A stretch of 49,912 nt of DNA from UBA6921 sp031363085 (lineage in GTDB: Bacteria > Pseudomonadota > Gammaproteobacteria > SG8-11), in assembly GCA_031363085.1 (NCBI GenBank), contig JANLTU010000173.1, positions 1 to 49,912 of the forward strand, written 5' to 3'. The position numbers and the translations under genes are program-made. The notes beneath the pieces were generated by a model that was not told the DNA's origin, did no database searches, and was given only the letters and a program-made list of their open reading frames with translations. Within the stretch, counting starts at the first letter, position 1. The number at the start of each line of letters is the position of its first letter. Below are positions 42,015 through 49,912 of the stretch, piece by piece.

Positions 42015-43874
42015 TCAACGCTTATAAAACCGTGCCATCTCGTCCATCGCCTGCGCCACACGCGGTGGCGCGAGCTTGTCGCTACTGGGGCGATAGCGCT
42101 CATCCACCACCTCCATGCTGCCCAGGTCATCGACAATCGCGGTGCGCGTCGGCTCCACCAGCGCGAATTGCTCGTAGCTTGACAATATCAGCAGGCGTTG
42201 TTCGTCGACTTCACTCAAACGCCGGCCGCTGCTGTAGTCGTGGGTGGGATTAGTGCAGCCGAGCGCGTCGTGCAGCAAGGTCGGCGCCACGTCGAAATGG
42301 CTGGTGCGATGGATAAAGCGCTGCGCGCTCTGGCCGGGCCAGTGAATCAGCAAGGGCACCTGGGTTTGATAGCGCGAGAAATTGCTGTTGTGGCCCCAGT
42401 AATTGAGTTTGTTGTCGTTGAATTCCTGGCCATGATCACCGGTCACCACGACAATAGTTTTTTCGAGCAGGTTCTGCGCGCGCAAGGTGTCAAGCACCCG
42501 CCCCACCAAGCTGTCGGTGTAGTGCACGGAATTCTTGTAGCGATTGGCGAACGGCACCGGATCGGAAGCGTTGTCCAGCGCCAGATAATTCACCTGCGCC
42601 CACGAAGGTTTAAAGGGCAACGGATAATTGGCCGGGAAATCGTAGCCATGCGGCGAGTCGTAAAATAAAAAACCGAAGAACGGCTGGTTAGCGCCGCCGG
42701 GCGCGCCGAGAAACGCGCGGAATTCATCGGTAATATTCTGGTCGCGCGCGCTGGGTGTTGCGCCCTGCGATTGGGTGCGCAGGTTTTTAACCGGTGCGAA
42801 TACAGTGCGGTCGAACTCCGGGCTGGTGAGTTTGGCGCTGCCAAAAATGCCCATACGGTAATTGTCATGCACCAACTGGTCGATCAACAGCGCGCCGCGC
42901 CGCTCGGTGAGCATGGCGCTCCAATACGTTCCAGGAATGCCATACATCAGACTGAATACACCGGTGCGCGTGGAATTCGCACCGCTAAAGTGATTTTCAA
43001 AACGCCAACTGGAATCCATCAGCTTGTAAATATTGGGCGTGACTTCCGGCGTGAGGGCATCGAAGCGCCACGCGTCGATCAACACGATGAGAATATTCAG
43101 CGGCGCCGTCGGCACCGTGCATTGCAGCGCATGCGCAGGATAAGCCAAGCCACTCGTGCGCTCGAAATTCAGCGCGGCGGTTGCAGTGGACGCGCTGCTC
43201 AAACCAAACCGGTCAAAAAAGTTTTTCGCGGTCAGCGGCGCGTAACCGGGCAACACGCGAATCTGTTTGGTGATCGGCGTGTAGGCGCTGGCATCCGCCC
43301 AGGCATACACAACGTTCTCGGTTGCAAACACGCTGGCGAGTATGGCGGCAACGAGGTAGCCGTACTTGTTGCGCGGCGTTCCTTGCGTCCAGCTCCAGAG
43401 CCGATACCCCAGCCACCATTGCGCGGCAAAGCTGCCCAGCAACAACAGCACGAACAGCAACCACACCACGCCCGAGAAGGTAAAAATTTCCAGCGCCGCG
43501 CCGCCCAGTAATAAGTCCAGCACCATGCCGTTCAAGTGATAACGATATTGGGCAAACACGAACGTGTCGATGACACCGACCAGCAACACCAGCGCCATGA
43601 ACACTTGCGCGAACACAAACACCACCGTTTTACGTGGCACCAGCAAAATCAGCGGCAGCGTAATCAGCACCCCAATCAGCGCAAACGACGCGAAGTGCCC
43701 GGTCGCCGCCAATACCGAAAACACCTGCGCCAGCAAATCTTCAGACACGGCGGCCGCAGCAAAATAACGCAGCGACAGCAGCAGCAACACCCCGGCGTTG
43801 GCCAAAAAATACCAGCCGGCCCAACGCGCGAGTTGCGCGCGCGGGGCCGGTTCAAACGCGTTGCTGGATGTCAT
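42015..43874 (-). CDS. YejM/PbgA-like inner-membrane protein (DUF3413 plus sulfatase fold)
   Basis: 619 residues. Five N-terminal membrane helices (to ~200) are followed by a linker and a sulfatase-fold periplasmic domain: NILIVLIDAWRFDALTPEVT, SGANSTRTGVFSLMYGIPGT and VVTGDHGQEFND. This is the layout of YejM/PbgA/LapC, which senses periplasmic LPS and, through LapB, tunes LpxC turnover. The family usually lacks full enzymatic residues. The SGANSTRTG site here keeps a Thr at the nucleophile position, so activity is not ruled out. Confidence 0.87.
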   Translation of the reverse strand: MTSSNAFEPAPRAQLARWAGWYFLANAGVLLLLSLRYFAAAAVSEDLLAQVFSVLAATGHFASFALIGVLITLPLILLVPRKTVVFVFAQVFMALVLLVGVIDTFVFAQYRYHLNGMVLDLLLGGAALEIFTFSGVVWLLFVLLLLGSFAAQWWLGYRLWSWTQGTPRNKYGYLVAAILASVFATENVVYAWADASAYTPITKQIRVLPGYAPLTAKNFFDRFGLSSASTATAALNFERTSGLAYPAHALQCTVPTAPLNILIVLIDAWRFDALTPEVTPNIYKLMDSSWRFENHFSGANSTRTGVFSLMYGIPGTYWSAMLTERRGALLIDQLVHDNYRMGIFGSAKLTSPEFDRTVFAPVKNLRTQSQGATPSARDQNITDEFRAFLGAPGGANQPFFGFLFYDSPHGYDFPANYPLPFKPSWAQVNYLALDNASDPVPFANRYKNSVHYTDSLVGRVLDTLRAQNLLEKTIVVVTGDHGQEFNDNKLNYWGHNSNFSRYQTQVPLLIHWPGQSAQRFIHRTSHFDVAPTLLHDALGCTNPTHDYSSGRRLSEVDEQRLLILSSYEQFALVEPTRTAIVDDLGSMEVVDERYRPSSDKLAPPRVAQAMDEMARFYKR

Positions 43875-43908
43875 TGCTGTTCGCTGCTACCGCACGAAAC
43901 ATTACGAA

Positions 43909-44409
43909 TTATTTCAACGCCGCCAACGCCGCCGCATAATTCGGCTCTTGCGTGATTTCCGGCACCAGCTCGGTGTAAATCACTTTGTCGCTGGCATCCA
44001 ACACCACCACGGCACGCGCGCAGATGCCGGCCAGCGGACCGTCGGTCATCAACACGCCGTAGTCTTTGGCGAAGTTGCGCGAGCGCATCATCGACAAGGC
44101 GAGGACATTGCTTACGTTCTCCGCTTTGCAAAAACGCCCCTGCGCGAATGGCAGGTCGGCGGAGATGGTCAGAAAAGTCGTATCTTTGTATGTCGGCGCC
44201 GCTTCATTGAAGGTTTTCATTGAGGTGGCGCAGACGCCGGTGTCAAGACTCGGCACAATATTCAATAGTTTCTTTTTCCCTTTATAGGTTGCGAGGGTGA
44301 CATCGACCAGATTCGCATCCACCAGATGAAAGCCAGGCGCCTGTGCGCCTTTTTTGGGTAACTCGCCGTTGGTGTTGATTGCACTTCCTTTTAAAGTAAC
44401 TTTCGCCAT
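43909..44409 (-). CDS. tpx: thiol peroxidase
   Basis: 166 residues, as in E. coli Tpx. The peroxidatic Cys60 lies in PSLDTGVCATSMKTFNEAA and the resolving Cys94 in SADLPFAQGRFCKAEN. DGPLAGICARAVVVLD follows. It removes H2O2 and lipid peroxides using thioredoxin. GGAGG lies 10 bases upstream of the ATG. It sits between gcvPA and the YejM-like gene on the same strand. Confidence 0.97.
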   Translation of the reverse strand: MAKVTLKGSAINTNGELPKKGAQAPGFHLVDANLVDVTLATYKGKKKLLNIVPSLDTGVCATSMKTFNEAAPTYKDTTFLTISADLPFAQGRFCKAENVSNVLALSMMRSRNFAKDYGVLMTDGPLAGICARAVVVLDASDKVIYTELVPEITQEPNYAAALAALK

Positions 44410-44430
44410 TGCCTATTCCTCCAGGTGAGA

Positions 44431-45792
44431 TTAACGCTGCCCGAGCGCGGCGCGCAGGGCAGTTGCAAACGCGGATACATCCTCATCCGCATGGACTTCG
44501 GTGACGCACGCCAGCAGTGCGTTACCCAGCTCCGGGTAGTCGTCGGCCAGACTGTAGCCGCCGAGGATATTATGCGTCGCAAGCTGGTCAAGCACCGGCC
44601 CCACCGGCGACGGCAGACGCAATGCCGTCTCGTGAAATACCGGGCGATTGAACAGCGGGACAACGCCGGGTACGGCGCGCAGCTTGTCCAGCAATGAACA
44701 GGTATTGGCATGGCAGGCCGCCGCGACGCGCTCCAAACCTTCGGCGCCGATCAGCGACATGTAAATAGTCGCGGCCGTGACCAGCAAACCCTGATTGGTG
44801 CAGATGTTCGAGGTCGCCTTGGAGCGGCGGATATGCTGCTCGCGCGCCTGCAAGGTGAGCGCAAAACCGGGCTTGCCGTCGAGATCGACGGTGCGGCCGA
44901 TGATGCGCCCCGGCATCTGGCGCACGTGCTCCTGCTTGCAGCACATGAAACCAAAATATGGCCCGCCCGACGACAGCGGCGCGCCCAATGGCTGACCGTC
45001 GCCGCAGGCGATGTCGGCGCCGCGCGTGCCCCACTGGCCAGGCGGCGTGAGCATCGCCAGCGAGGTGGGATTCACCACCGCAATCGCCAGCGCCTTGTGC
45101 TGTTGCGCCCAGTCGGTCAGCGCATCGACTTCTTCCAGCACGCCAAAAAAATTCGGCTGCGGAATCACCAGCGCGGCGAAATCACCGGGATCTTTCGGCA
45201 ATGCCGCCGGATCAACGAAGCCGCCCGCGCGATCATAATCCAACTCTTCGAGCACGATACCCTGGTTCTTGACAATTGCTTGTGCGACCTTGCGATACAG
45301 CGGATGCACGGTGCGCGGCACCAGCACGCGCTTGCTCTTGGAAGTGCGATTCACACGCACTGCCATCAGCACCGCCTCGGCCAGACTGGATGCGCCGTCG
45401 TACATCGACGCATTGGACACGTCCATGCCGGTCAGGCTGGTCATCATGGTCTGGTATTCGTACAGCAATTGCAGCGTGCCTTGACTCGCCTCGGCCTGGT
45501 ACGGCGTGTAAGCGGTGTAGAACTCGCCGCGCGTGGTCAACTCCCACACCGCAGCAGGGATGTGGTGCGAATATGCGCCTGCGCCGATGAAACACAGCGG
45601 TGTGCCGTCCTGATTGGCACGTGCGCGCATCAGCCGGCCGACCTGCATTTCATTCATGCCTTCGGGCACCTGCTGTAACGCGGCACTGCGCAGGGCAGCG
45701 GGAATCTCATCGAACAAATCGTCGATGCTGCGCGCGCCGATGGCATCGAGCATCGCGGTGACATCGGCTTTAGTGTGTGGAATAAACGGCAT
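44431..45792 (-). CDS. gcvPA: glycine dehydrogenase (decarboxylating) subunit 1
   Basis: 453 residues. MPFIPHTKADVTAMLDAIGA, FIGAGAYSHHIPAAVWEL, FYTAYTPYQAEASQGTLQLL, MTSLTGMDVSNASMYDGASS and RMPGRIIGRTVD match the N-terminal half of the P-protein. The start at 45792 is chosen from the family; an in-frame upstream start would overlap gcvH. Spacing to gcvH is 10 bp. Confidence 0.97.
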   Translation of the reverse strand: MPFIPHTKADVTAMLDAIGARSIDDLFDEIPAALRSAALQQVPEGMNEMQVGRLMRARANQDGTPLCFIGAGAYSHHIPAAVWELTTRGEFYTAYTPYQAEASQGTLQLLYEYQTMMTSLTGMDVSNASMYDGASSLAEAVLMAVRVNRTSKSKRVLVPRTVHPLYRKVAQAIVKNQGIVLEELDYDRAGGFVDPAALPKDPGDFAALVIPQPNFFGVLEEVDALTDWAQQHKALAIAVVNPTSLAMLTPPGQWGTRGADIACGDGQPLGAPLSSGGPYFGFMCCKQEHVRQMPGRIIGRTVDLDGKPGFALTLQAREQHIRRSKATSNICTNQGLLVTAATIYMSLIGAEGLERVAAACHANTCSLLDKLRAVPGVVPLFNRPVFHETALRLPSPVGPVLDQLATHNILGGYSLADDYPELGNALLACVTEVHADEDVSAFATALRAALGQR

Positions 45793-45802
45793 GATGTGAT
45801 TC

Positions 45803-46198
45803 TCAGTGAGCTTCGGACGCGACATGATCCGCGTATTGTTTGGGCGTCATTAATTTATCAAGCTCAGCCTTGTCAGCGATGCTCATTTTAAAAATCCAGC
45901 CGACGCCGAAGGGATCTTTATTGACAATTTCAGGCTCGGCGCTTAACGCTGCGTTGCCCGCCGTGATCGTGCCGGTAATCGGCGCGTAGATGTCCGACGC
46001 CGCCTTCACCGATTCGACCACCGCGCAATCTTGCGAGGCTTTCACGTTGTTGCCGATGTCGGGCGTTTGAATAAACACGATGTCGCCCAGCAGATCTTGC
46101 GCATAGTCGGTGATTCCGACCGTCGCGCTGCCGTCGGCGTTAACTAATACCCACTCGTGAGTTTTGGTGTATTTCAGATTTTGCGGAATGTTGCTCAT
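45803..46198 (-). CDS. gcvH: glycine cleavage system H protein
   Basis: 131 residues. LKYTKTHEWVLVNADGSATV, GITDYAQDLLGDIVFIQTPD and VESVKAASDIYAPITGTI, with the lipoyl lysine at position 65, are standard. GcvH shuttles the aminomethyl group between P, T and L proteins. It lies between gcvPA and the type VI immunity gene; gcvT is 3.3 kb upstream. Confidence 0.98.
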   Translation of the reverse strand: MSNIPQNLKYTKTHEWVLVNADGSATVGITDYAQDLLGDIVFIQTPDIGNNVKASQDCAVVESVKAASDIYAPITGTITAGNAALSAEPEIVNKDPFGVGWIFKMSIADKAELDKLMTPKQYADHVASEAH

Positions 46199-46234
46199 GG
46201 TGCCCTCAAAAGGTTGTGGTTCAAAAAAGATACG

Positions 46235-47227
46235 TCATTGCGCGACGGGTTCGAACGAGTTCAGCAGCGCGTCCCAGACTTTAAGTTTTTCTTCGAGCTG
46301 GCCGTCGGCGGATTCCATCGTCAACTCGATTTCAGGGTAGTCACCGGAGTCTTTTTTGCCAGTGTATATCCACGCGAAGCTGAGCTTTGAGTCGTCCTTG
46401 GATTTCATCTGATCAACTTCTTCTTCGCCAACGATTCCGGCCAAGGTGCGCTTGCGGGAACGGAGTCGTTCGATGTCCACACCGGCGGCAAACCCCGAGG
46501 TAATCGCAGCGGCGGTGCGTTCGATCAAACCGTGCTCCTCGACTTCGTGTGTCTCGTTGGTTTGAAGACGCAGTATTAACCCCAGCGGATGACCCTCGAA
46601 GCGCGCGTAGGCTTCTTCTTGTGAAGCATACGGCAGCGCGATGAAACCGTGTTCGAGATAGAACGCGTTCTCTTTGGGTAAAAGGGTCGCGGGGTAGATC
46701 GGGCGGTAGGCGCGGGCGATGTCGAGCGATTTTTGTAGAATTTTTTCTTTTAGCTCCGTCTTCCCTTTCGCTGTAATCACTACTGCGATGGGTCCGGCAT
46801 CCAGGAGCACACCCCAAAATATGCGCAGATTGGTCATCGAGTCTCCGAAATATGAAACTGCTTGAGTCCAGCGAACTTCGCTGCTCAAAGGCCGGATTTC
46901 GGTAATAGTCTTCTGCTCTGATCGCGGCGGCGTCTTGTGCTCGATTTCTTGCAGCCGTGACTTCCACAAGCTTTCCCGTACCAAATCGTGGTTGGCACTC
47001 GGAGACCACGTTAATTCCTCGATCTCGCGAGCGCGCATGCTTGCACTGCGCCGCGCAACCTTCATGCTTTGCGGCACTTGAATCATAAAGCGTCCGATGT
47101 GGTGGGTGATTATGGGGTCGTCATTGTTCATAGGAGTCCTCAGTTTTTCAGCGGCATGGCACGCGGCGGCGAGGCTCAGTAATCCGAGCAATACACTGGT
47201 GCGTAAGAAGTGTTGAAACGGGTTCAT
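46235..47227 (-). CDS. Tli4-like type VI secretion lipase immunity protein
   Basis: 330 residues with a signal peptide or lipoprotein signal (LLSLAAACHAAEK). The N-terminal domain has HHIGRFMIQVPQSMKVARRS. The C-terminal part reads AFYLEHGFIALPYASQEEAY, RKRTLAGIVGEEEVDQMKS and FAWIYTGKKDSGDYPEIELT, which fits the Tli4 family. Tli4 proteins sit in the periplasm and block Tle4 phospholipases. The start overlaps the lipase stop (ATGA), the typical effector-immunity arrangement. The family call is from the sequence pattern and the neighbour. Confidence 0.8.
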   Translation of the reverse strand: MNPFQHFLRTSVLLGLLSLAAACHAAEKLRTPMNNDDPIITHHIGRFMIQVPQSMKVARRSASMRAREIEELTWSPSANHDLVRESLWKSRLQEIEHKTPPRSEQKTITEIRPLSSEVRWTQAVSYFGDSMTNLRIFWGVLLDAGPIAVVITAKGKTELKEKILQKSLDIARAYRPIYPATLLPKENAFYLEHGFIALPYASQEEAYARFEGHPLGLILRLQTNETHEVEEHGLIERTAAAITSGFAAGVDIERLRSRKRTLAGIVGEEEVDQMKSKDDSKLSFAWIYTGKKDSGDYPEIELTMESADGQLEEKLKVWDALLNSFEPVAQ

Positions 47228-48858
47228 GTCTTGCCCAGCTTCTGCCCGATTTTGTAGCGGGCCAGGTTCTCGATGGCGGTGAACGCAATGTCTTGCGCCG
47301 TTTTGGTTTTGAAGATGGGCTCATGGTCGCGTGCCAGATAACTCTCGTCGCCCTTATTCACGCTCACGGTTTCCAGCGCCGGAAGGGCTGCGGCCGAAGA
47401 CACCGGCACGGTGGCGTCGCCGCCGGACCCGGGCTCCACACCCGGAAGCGTCACCGGGTTGTTGGGCGGCATTTCCATTTCCATCACGAACAACGCTGCG
47501 TCGGAATCTTTGGGAATGTCGAGATTGTGCTCGTCCACGTAACACCGGAACCCGCCACGGTTGGCCCAACGGTCCGAGCCCGCTGCGTCGTCCTTTGCGG
47601 TGCGGCGGAACACGATGCGGTCGGCGGTGTTCAGTCCTTCGGAATAGAACTGGTAGGTTTGCGGATGCGTTTGGGTGCCAACGTCGGCGTGGAATTGCTT
47701 CGCGTCTGATAGGTAGAGTTTGTAGTTATCCCAAGGCCCTAAGTCTTCGCTTTCTGGATCTGGAATATTCCCCGGATCCAACCACGCCGGATTCACCAAC
47801 CGGTAGAACACGTCTTTCGCCAGATAGATTTCTTCGTAAGAATCGCTCTTGGGCAATTCCACATCACCCGAGCCGTCGGCGGCCGGAAACTTCAGCCACG
47901 CCTTGTTCCCTGCGTTGTCGGTGTACAACTGATTGGGCAGCAATTCCAAACCGCCGGGCATGTTGCCCAGCAGCGAAGTCACTTCTTCGCCGTCGGTGCC
48001 CAGCACCCACGCGCCCACCGTGCCCAGCGGCTTGCGCAGCATGGTCTTGATCGGGTTACGCAGAAAGCTGAAGAAGCCGCCCTCACCCCCCGGCGCATCG
48101 CCGGGCCGGTCGAAGCCGCCCTTCATGCGCCAGTACGCGGCGGGCGAGCCCAGCGCGGGTTGCACACCATTGACAACACCCAGCACCTTGGATTCTGCGC
48201 CGTGCAGCGTGACGGCCGCGCGCTCGGCCAGACCACCCATCGAGTGCGTGATGAGGATCACGTGGTTGCAGATGCGTCCCAGGTCCCGGTACTCCTGGAG
48301 CACTTCGTCGATGTACTTCGCCAGCGCCGCGCCGCTGTCGCGGTTCGACGCGGTCCAGTTGTAGCCGCACACATGCACCGGAAACTCGAAGCAGTGACGC
48401 ATCGGTTCGCACCACAGATCGTTCACGTTATCCGCGTGGTCGCGCTGTTGCAACGCTTCCAGAAACGGCCCGTAGCTGTTCCAGCTCGCGCCGCCCCAGC
48501 CGCGTGCGGCGCGGGTGGGGTCGTCCTTGTCGGCGAATTTCTTGTTGTGCTCGGGGTCGTCTTTGATGACGGACAGATAGTCTTTGTCGAAGGATGCGCC
48601 GATCAGCAGGGCCTTGCGCTTTTTGGCGGTGACCGTGAACTTGCCGTATCGATCCACCATGAACAACGCGTTATCTGGAGCCCAGACCGTATCGCCGTTC
48701 TTGTTCTTCAACGGCGTCGCCATGATGCCCGGCGGGAAGATGAGCGGGATGATCTCGCGTTCGATGGCGAGTTTGTTGGACAAGTCTTCACCGACCTGAA
48801 TCCCTTCAATGGGTTTGAACAACTCCCACCACTTGATCTTGATGACCTTCTCGCCCAT
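47224..48858 (-). CDS. Tle4-like type VI secretion phospholipase effector
   Basis: 544 residues, alpha/beta-hydrolase fold. IIPLIFPPGIMATPLKNKNG followed by DTVWAPDNALFMV matches the N-terminal strand and oxyanion region of Tle4/TplE-type lipases. The nucleophile is in LITHSMGGLAERAAV (Ser at about 206). The acidic member is probably in GGDATVPVSSAAAL (about 475-488) and the His in LARDHEPIFKT (about 508-518). It would hydrolyse phospholipids in target cells. No VgrG, PAAR or Hcp gene is in the window, so the secretion route is off-site. GGAG precedes the ATG within the end of the upstream gene. Confidence 0.8.
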   Translation of the reverse strand: MGEKVIKIKWWELFKPIEGIQVGEDLSNKLAIEREIIPLIFPPGIMATPLKNKNGDTVWAPDNALFMVDRYGKFTVTAKKRKALLIGASFDKDYLSVIKDDPEHNKKFADKDDPTRAARGWGGASWNSYGPFLEALQQRDHADNVNDLWCEPMRHCFEFPVHVCGYNWTASNRDSGAALAKYIDEVLQEYRDLGRICNHVILITHSMGGLAERAAVTLHGAESKVLGVVNGVQPALGSPAAYWRMKGGFDRPGDAPGGEGGFFSFLRNPIKTMLRKPLGTVGAWVLGTDGEEVTSLLGNMPGGLELLPNQLYTDNAGNKAWLKFPAADGSGDVELPKSDSYEEIYLAKDVFYRLVNPAWLDPGNIPDPESEDLGPWDNYKLYLSDAKQFHADVGTQTHPQTYQFYSEGLNTADRIVFRRTAKDDAAGSDRWANRGGFRCYVDEHNLDIPKDSDAALFVMEMEMPPNNPVTLPGVEPGSGGDATVPVSSAAALPALETVSVNKGDESYLARDHEPIFKTKTAQDIAFTAIENLARYKIGQKLGKT

Positions 48859-48864
48859 GCGGGG

Positions 48865-49413
48865 TTATCTCCGGGGTGATTTGATTGCGCGCGCGTCGAG
48901 CGCGGCGTTTTGGAATTCCAGGCTATAGTCGCCTTCGCTCAGCTCGCGGCGGCGCAGGTCGCTGAACACCAGATCGCTGGTTTTGATTTCGCCGGAGCGG
49001 CGCGATTCGGGGCCGGTGACTTCGTTCTGCCATTTGAAGCGCGCGGGCAACACCTTGTTCGTGCTCACGGCGGGTGTGGGGTCATAGGTCAACATCACGG
49101 TCAGGGGATAGCGCTGTTCCTCCGGTGCGGGACGCACCACGGGGGCGGCTGCGACCACCACGGGCGCGATAGCGGCGGCCTGCAGACGCACACGCTCTTC
49201 GTGCGCGCGCTTGAACTCCGCGTTCTGCTCCCTGATACGCGCGCGCACTTCCGTGTCGCTCATCCTGCGGATGTCATCCAATCCACCGCGTGTGGTGAGG
49301 GCCAATATCTGGCGCAGGCGCGCGATATCATCGCCGCGCGGGTTGCGCAACATTTCCCGTTGCGCCTCGGCTGCGTCGCCGAACGGGTGTCTGTCGCCAA
49401 AAGGATGTTTCAT
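48865..49413 (-). CDS. unknown protein, first gene of the effector cassette
   Basis: 182 residues; not recognised. It begins MKHPFGDRHPFGDAAEAQRE with a doubled HPFGD. A charged helical part (about 25-80, likely coiled coil) is followed by an Ala/Val/Pro-rich linker (about 82-97) and a C-terminal domain with QRYPLTVMLTYDPTPAV and EGDYSLEFQNAALDARAI. It has no signal peptide and lies 6 bp before the lipase gene, so it may be a chaperone or adaptor that loads the effector. ATG at 49413 is the first ATG giving a family-like compact start. Confidence 0.6.
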   Translation of the reverse strand: MKHPFGDRHPFGDAAEAQREMLRNPRGDDIARLRQILALTTRGGLDDIRRMSDTEVRARIREQNAEFKRAHEERVRLQAAAIAPVVVAAAPVVRPAPEEQRYPLTVMLTYDPTPAVSTNKVLPARFKWQNEVTGPESRRSGEIKTSDLVFSDLRRRELSEGDYSLEFQNAALDARAIKSPRR

Positions 49414-49473
49414 CGGGTGTGCCTCGGTTACAAGGGAATCATTTGGCTGTGTAAGGCCGTGCACGGCGCGCCC

Positions 49474-49912
49474 CTACACGCAAGCTTTTCCGTTGCGCGC
49501 AAACGGCGGTTTAACAATAGTCACGCTCAGCACCTTGCCGCGCATGTCCACGCCGCATTCGCCATTCACCCCGGCATTAAGGCGCGCGAACGCAATCGCC
49601 TTGCCCAGCGTAGGCGAGAAGCTGCCGCAGGTGATCTCGCCGACTTCTTTGCCCCGGGCAATGACCTTCTGGTGATTGCGCAGCACGCCTTTGTCGCTCA
49701 TCACCAGACCGACGAATTGGCGATGCGGGGTATTACGCTGCGCGTCCAATACGGCGCGACCGATGAAGTTACGCTCGGGCGGATTCCAGCCGACCGTCCA
49801 CGCCAGACCGGCTTCGAGCGGCGTGAGGGTTTCGTCCATGTCGGAGCCGTACAGATTCATACCGGCTTCCAAGCGCAGCGTATCGCGCGCACCCAGACCA
49901 ATTGGCTTGACC
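49474..49912 (-). CDS. gcvT: glycine cleavage system T protein, C-terminal part (5' end outside window)
   Basis: The minus-strand frame is open to the window edge, giving 145 visible residues. They begin VKPIGLGARDTLRLEAGMNL and include YGSDMDETLTPLEAGLAW and FIGRAVL, with GEITCGSFSPTLGKAIAFAR near the end. The T protein (aminomethyltransferase) frees ammonia and passes methylene to tetrahydrofolate. The pattern and its neighbours gcvH and gcvP leave little doubt. The 60-bp gap to the unknown gene shows no terminator. Confidence 0.97.
   Translation of the reverse strand, partial: VKPIGLGARDTLRLEAGMNLYGSDMDETLTPLEAGLAWTVGWNPPERNFIGRAVLDAQRNTPHRQFVGLVMSDKGVLRNHQKVIARGKEVGEITCGSFSPTLGKAIAFARLNAGVNGECGVDMRGKVLSVTIVKPPFARNGKACV

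Noticed and set aside
1..49912. tRNA, rRNA, CRISPR array, insertion sequence or integrase genes
   Set aside because: Intergenic gaps were read for T-loop-like segments, terminal inverted repeats and transposase or integrase motifs; none was found by eye.

Overview
The window looks like the chromosome of a free-living gammaproteobacterium. RsmJ, a Kdo kinase (KdkA), DgkA, a YejM/PbgA-type protein, GmhA/HldE and a two-subunit glycine decarboxylase (GcvPA/GcvPB) occur together, a mix typical of the Chromatiales/Acidiferrobacterales side of the class. That placement is inference from gene content; no rRNA or tRNA gene was found.

Layout. (1) 1-4540: the 3' part of a multiheme cytochrome c gene is interrupted by a 4.26-kb islet. 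Near-identical 88-bp direct repeats (178-265 and 4438-4525) bound it. It carries a frameshifted RecQ-like helicase fused to a phosphoribosyltransferase domain, a coupled DprA/Smf-like gene, and a stretch of decayed gene fragments. (2) 4751-7209: ilvE, a small zinc-finger gene and an O-antigen-ligase-type gene. (3) 7203-15750, minus strand: a complete aminoarabinose lipid A modification cluster, SMR transporter-arnB-arnC-arnA(formyltransferase)-arnA(decarboxylase)-arnD-arnT plus a second GT39 gene. ArnA is split in two with a repeat element at the junction. (4) 15826-19827: an LTA-synthase-like sulfatase-fold enzyme and, divergently, gmhA-hldE for ADP-heptose. (5) 19864-20524: a VapBC toxin-antitoxin pair with a visible operator. 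(6) 20771-26100: mutL, rsmJ, an HD-GYP protein and radA. (7) 26113-33136: a vWA-like lipoprotein and a monoheme Thr/Pro-tailed secreted protein, followed by the core block rpsF-rpsR-DUF2232-rplI-dnaB-alr on the minus strand. (8) 33382-37067: a di-heme peroxidase translationally coupled to a multi-PAS histidine kinase. (9) 37277-40506: a GT9 heptosyltransferase, kdkA, an adenosine-kinase-type PfkB gene and dgkA. (10) 40542-49912: the glycine cleavage genes (gcvT, gcvH, gcvPA, gcvPB, all minus) interspersed with tpx, a YejM/PbgA-like gene and a type VI secretion lipase/immunity cassette (Tle4-like and Tli4-like, plus one unknown gene).

Functionally, much of the window serves the cell envelope: heptose supply, heptose transfer, Kdo phosphorylation, aminoarabinose addition, O-antigen ligation, lipid recycling (DgkA) and LPS homeostasis (YejM-like). 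The accessory items worth most attention are the RecQ-PRTase/DprA islet inside the cytochrome gene, its fragment graveyard, and the effector cassette inside the gcv cluster.
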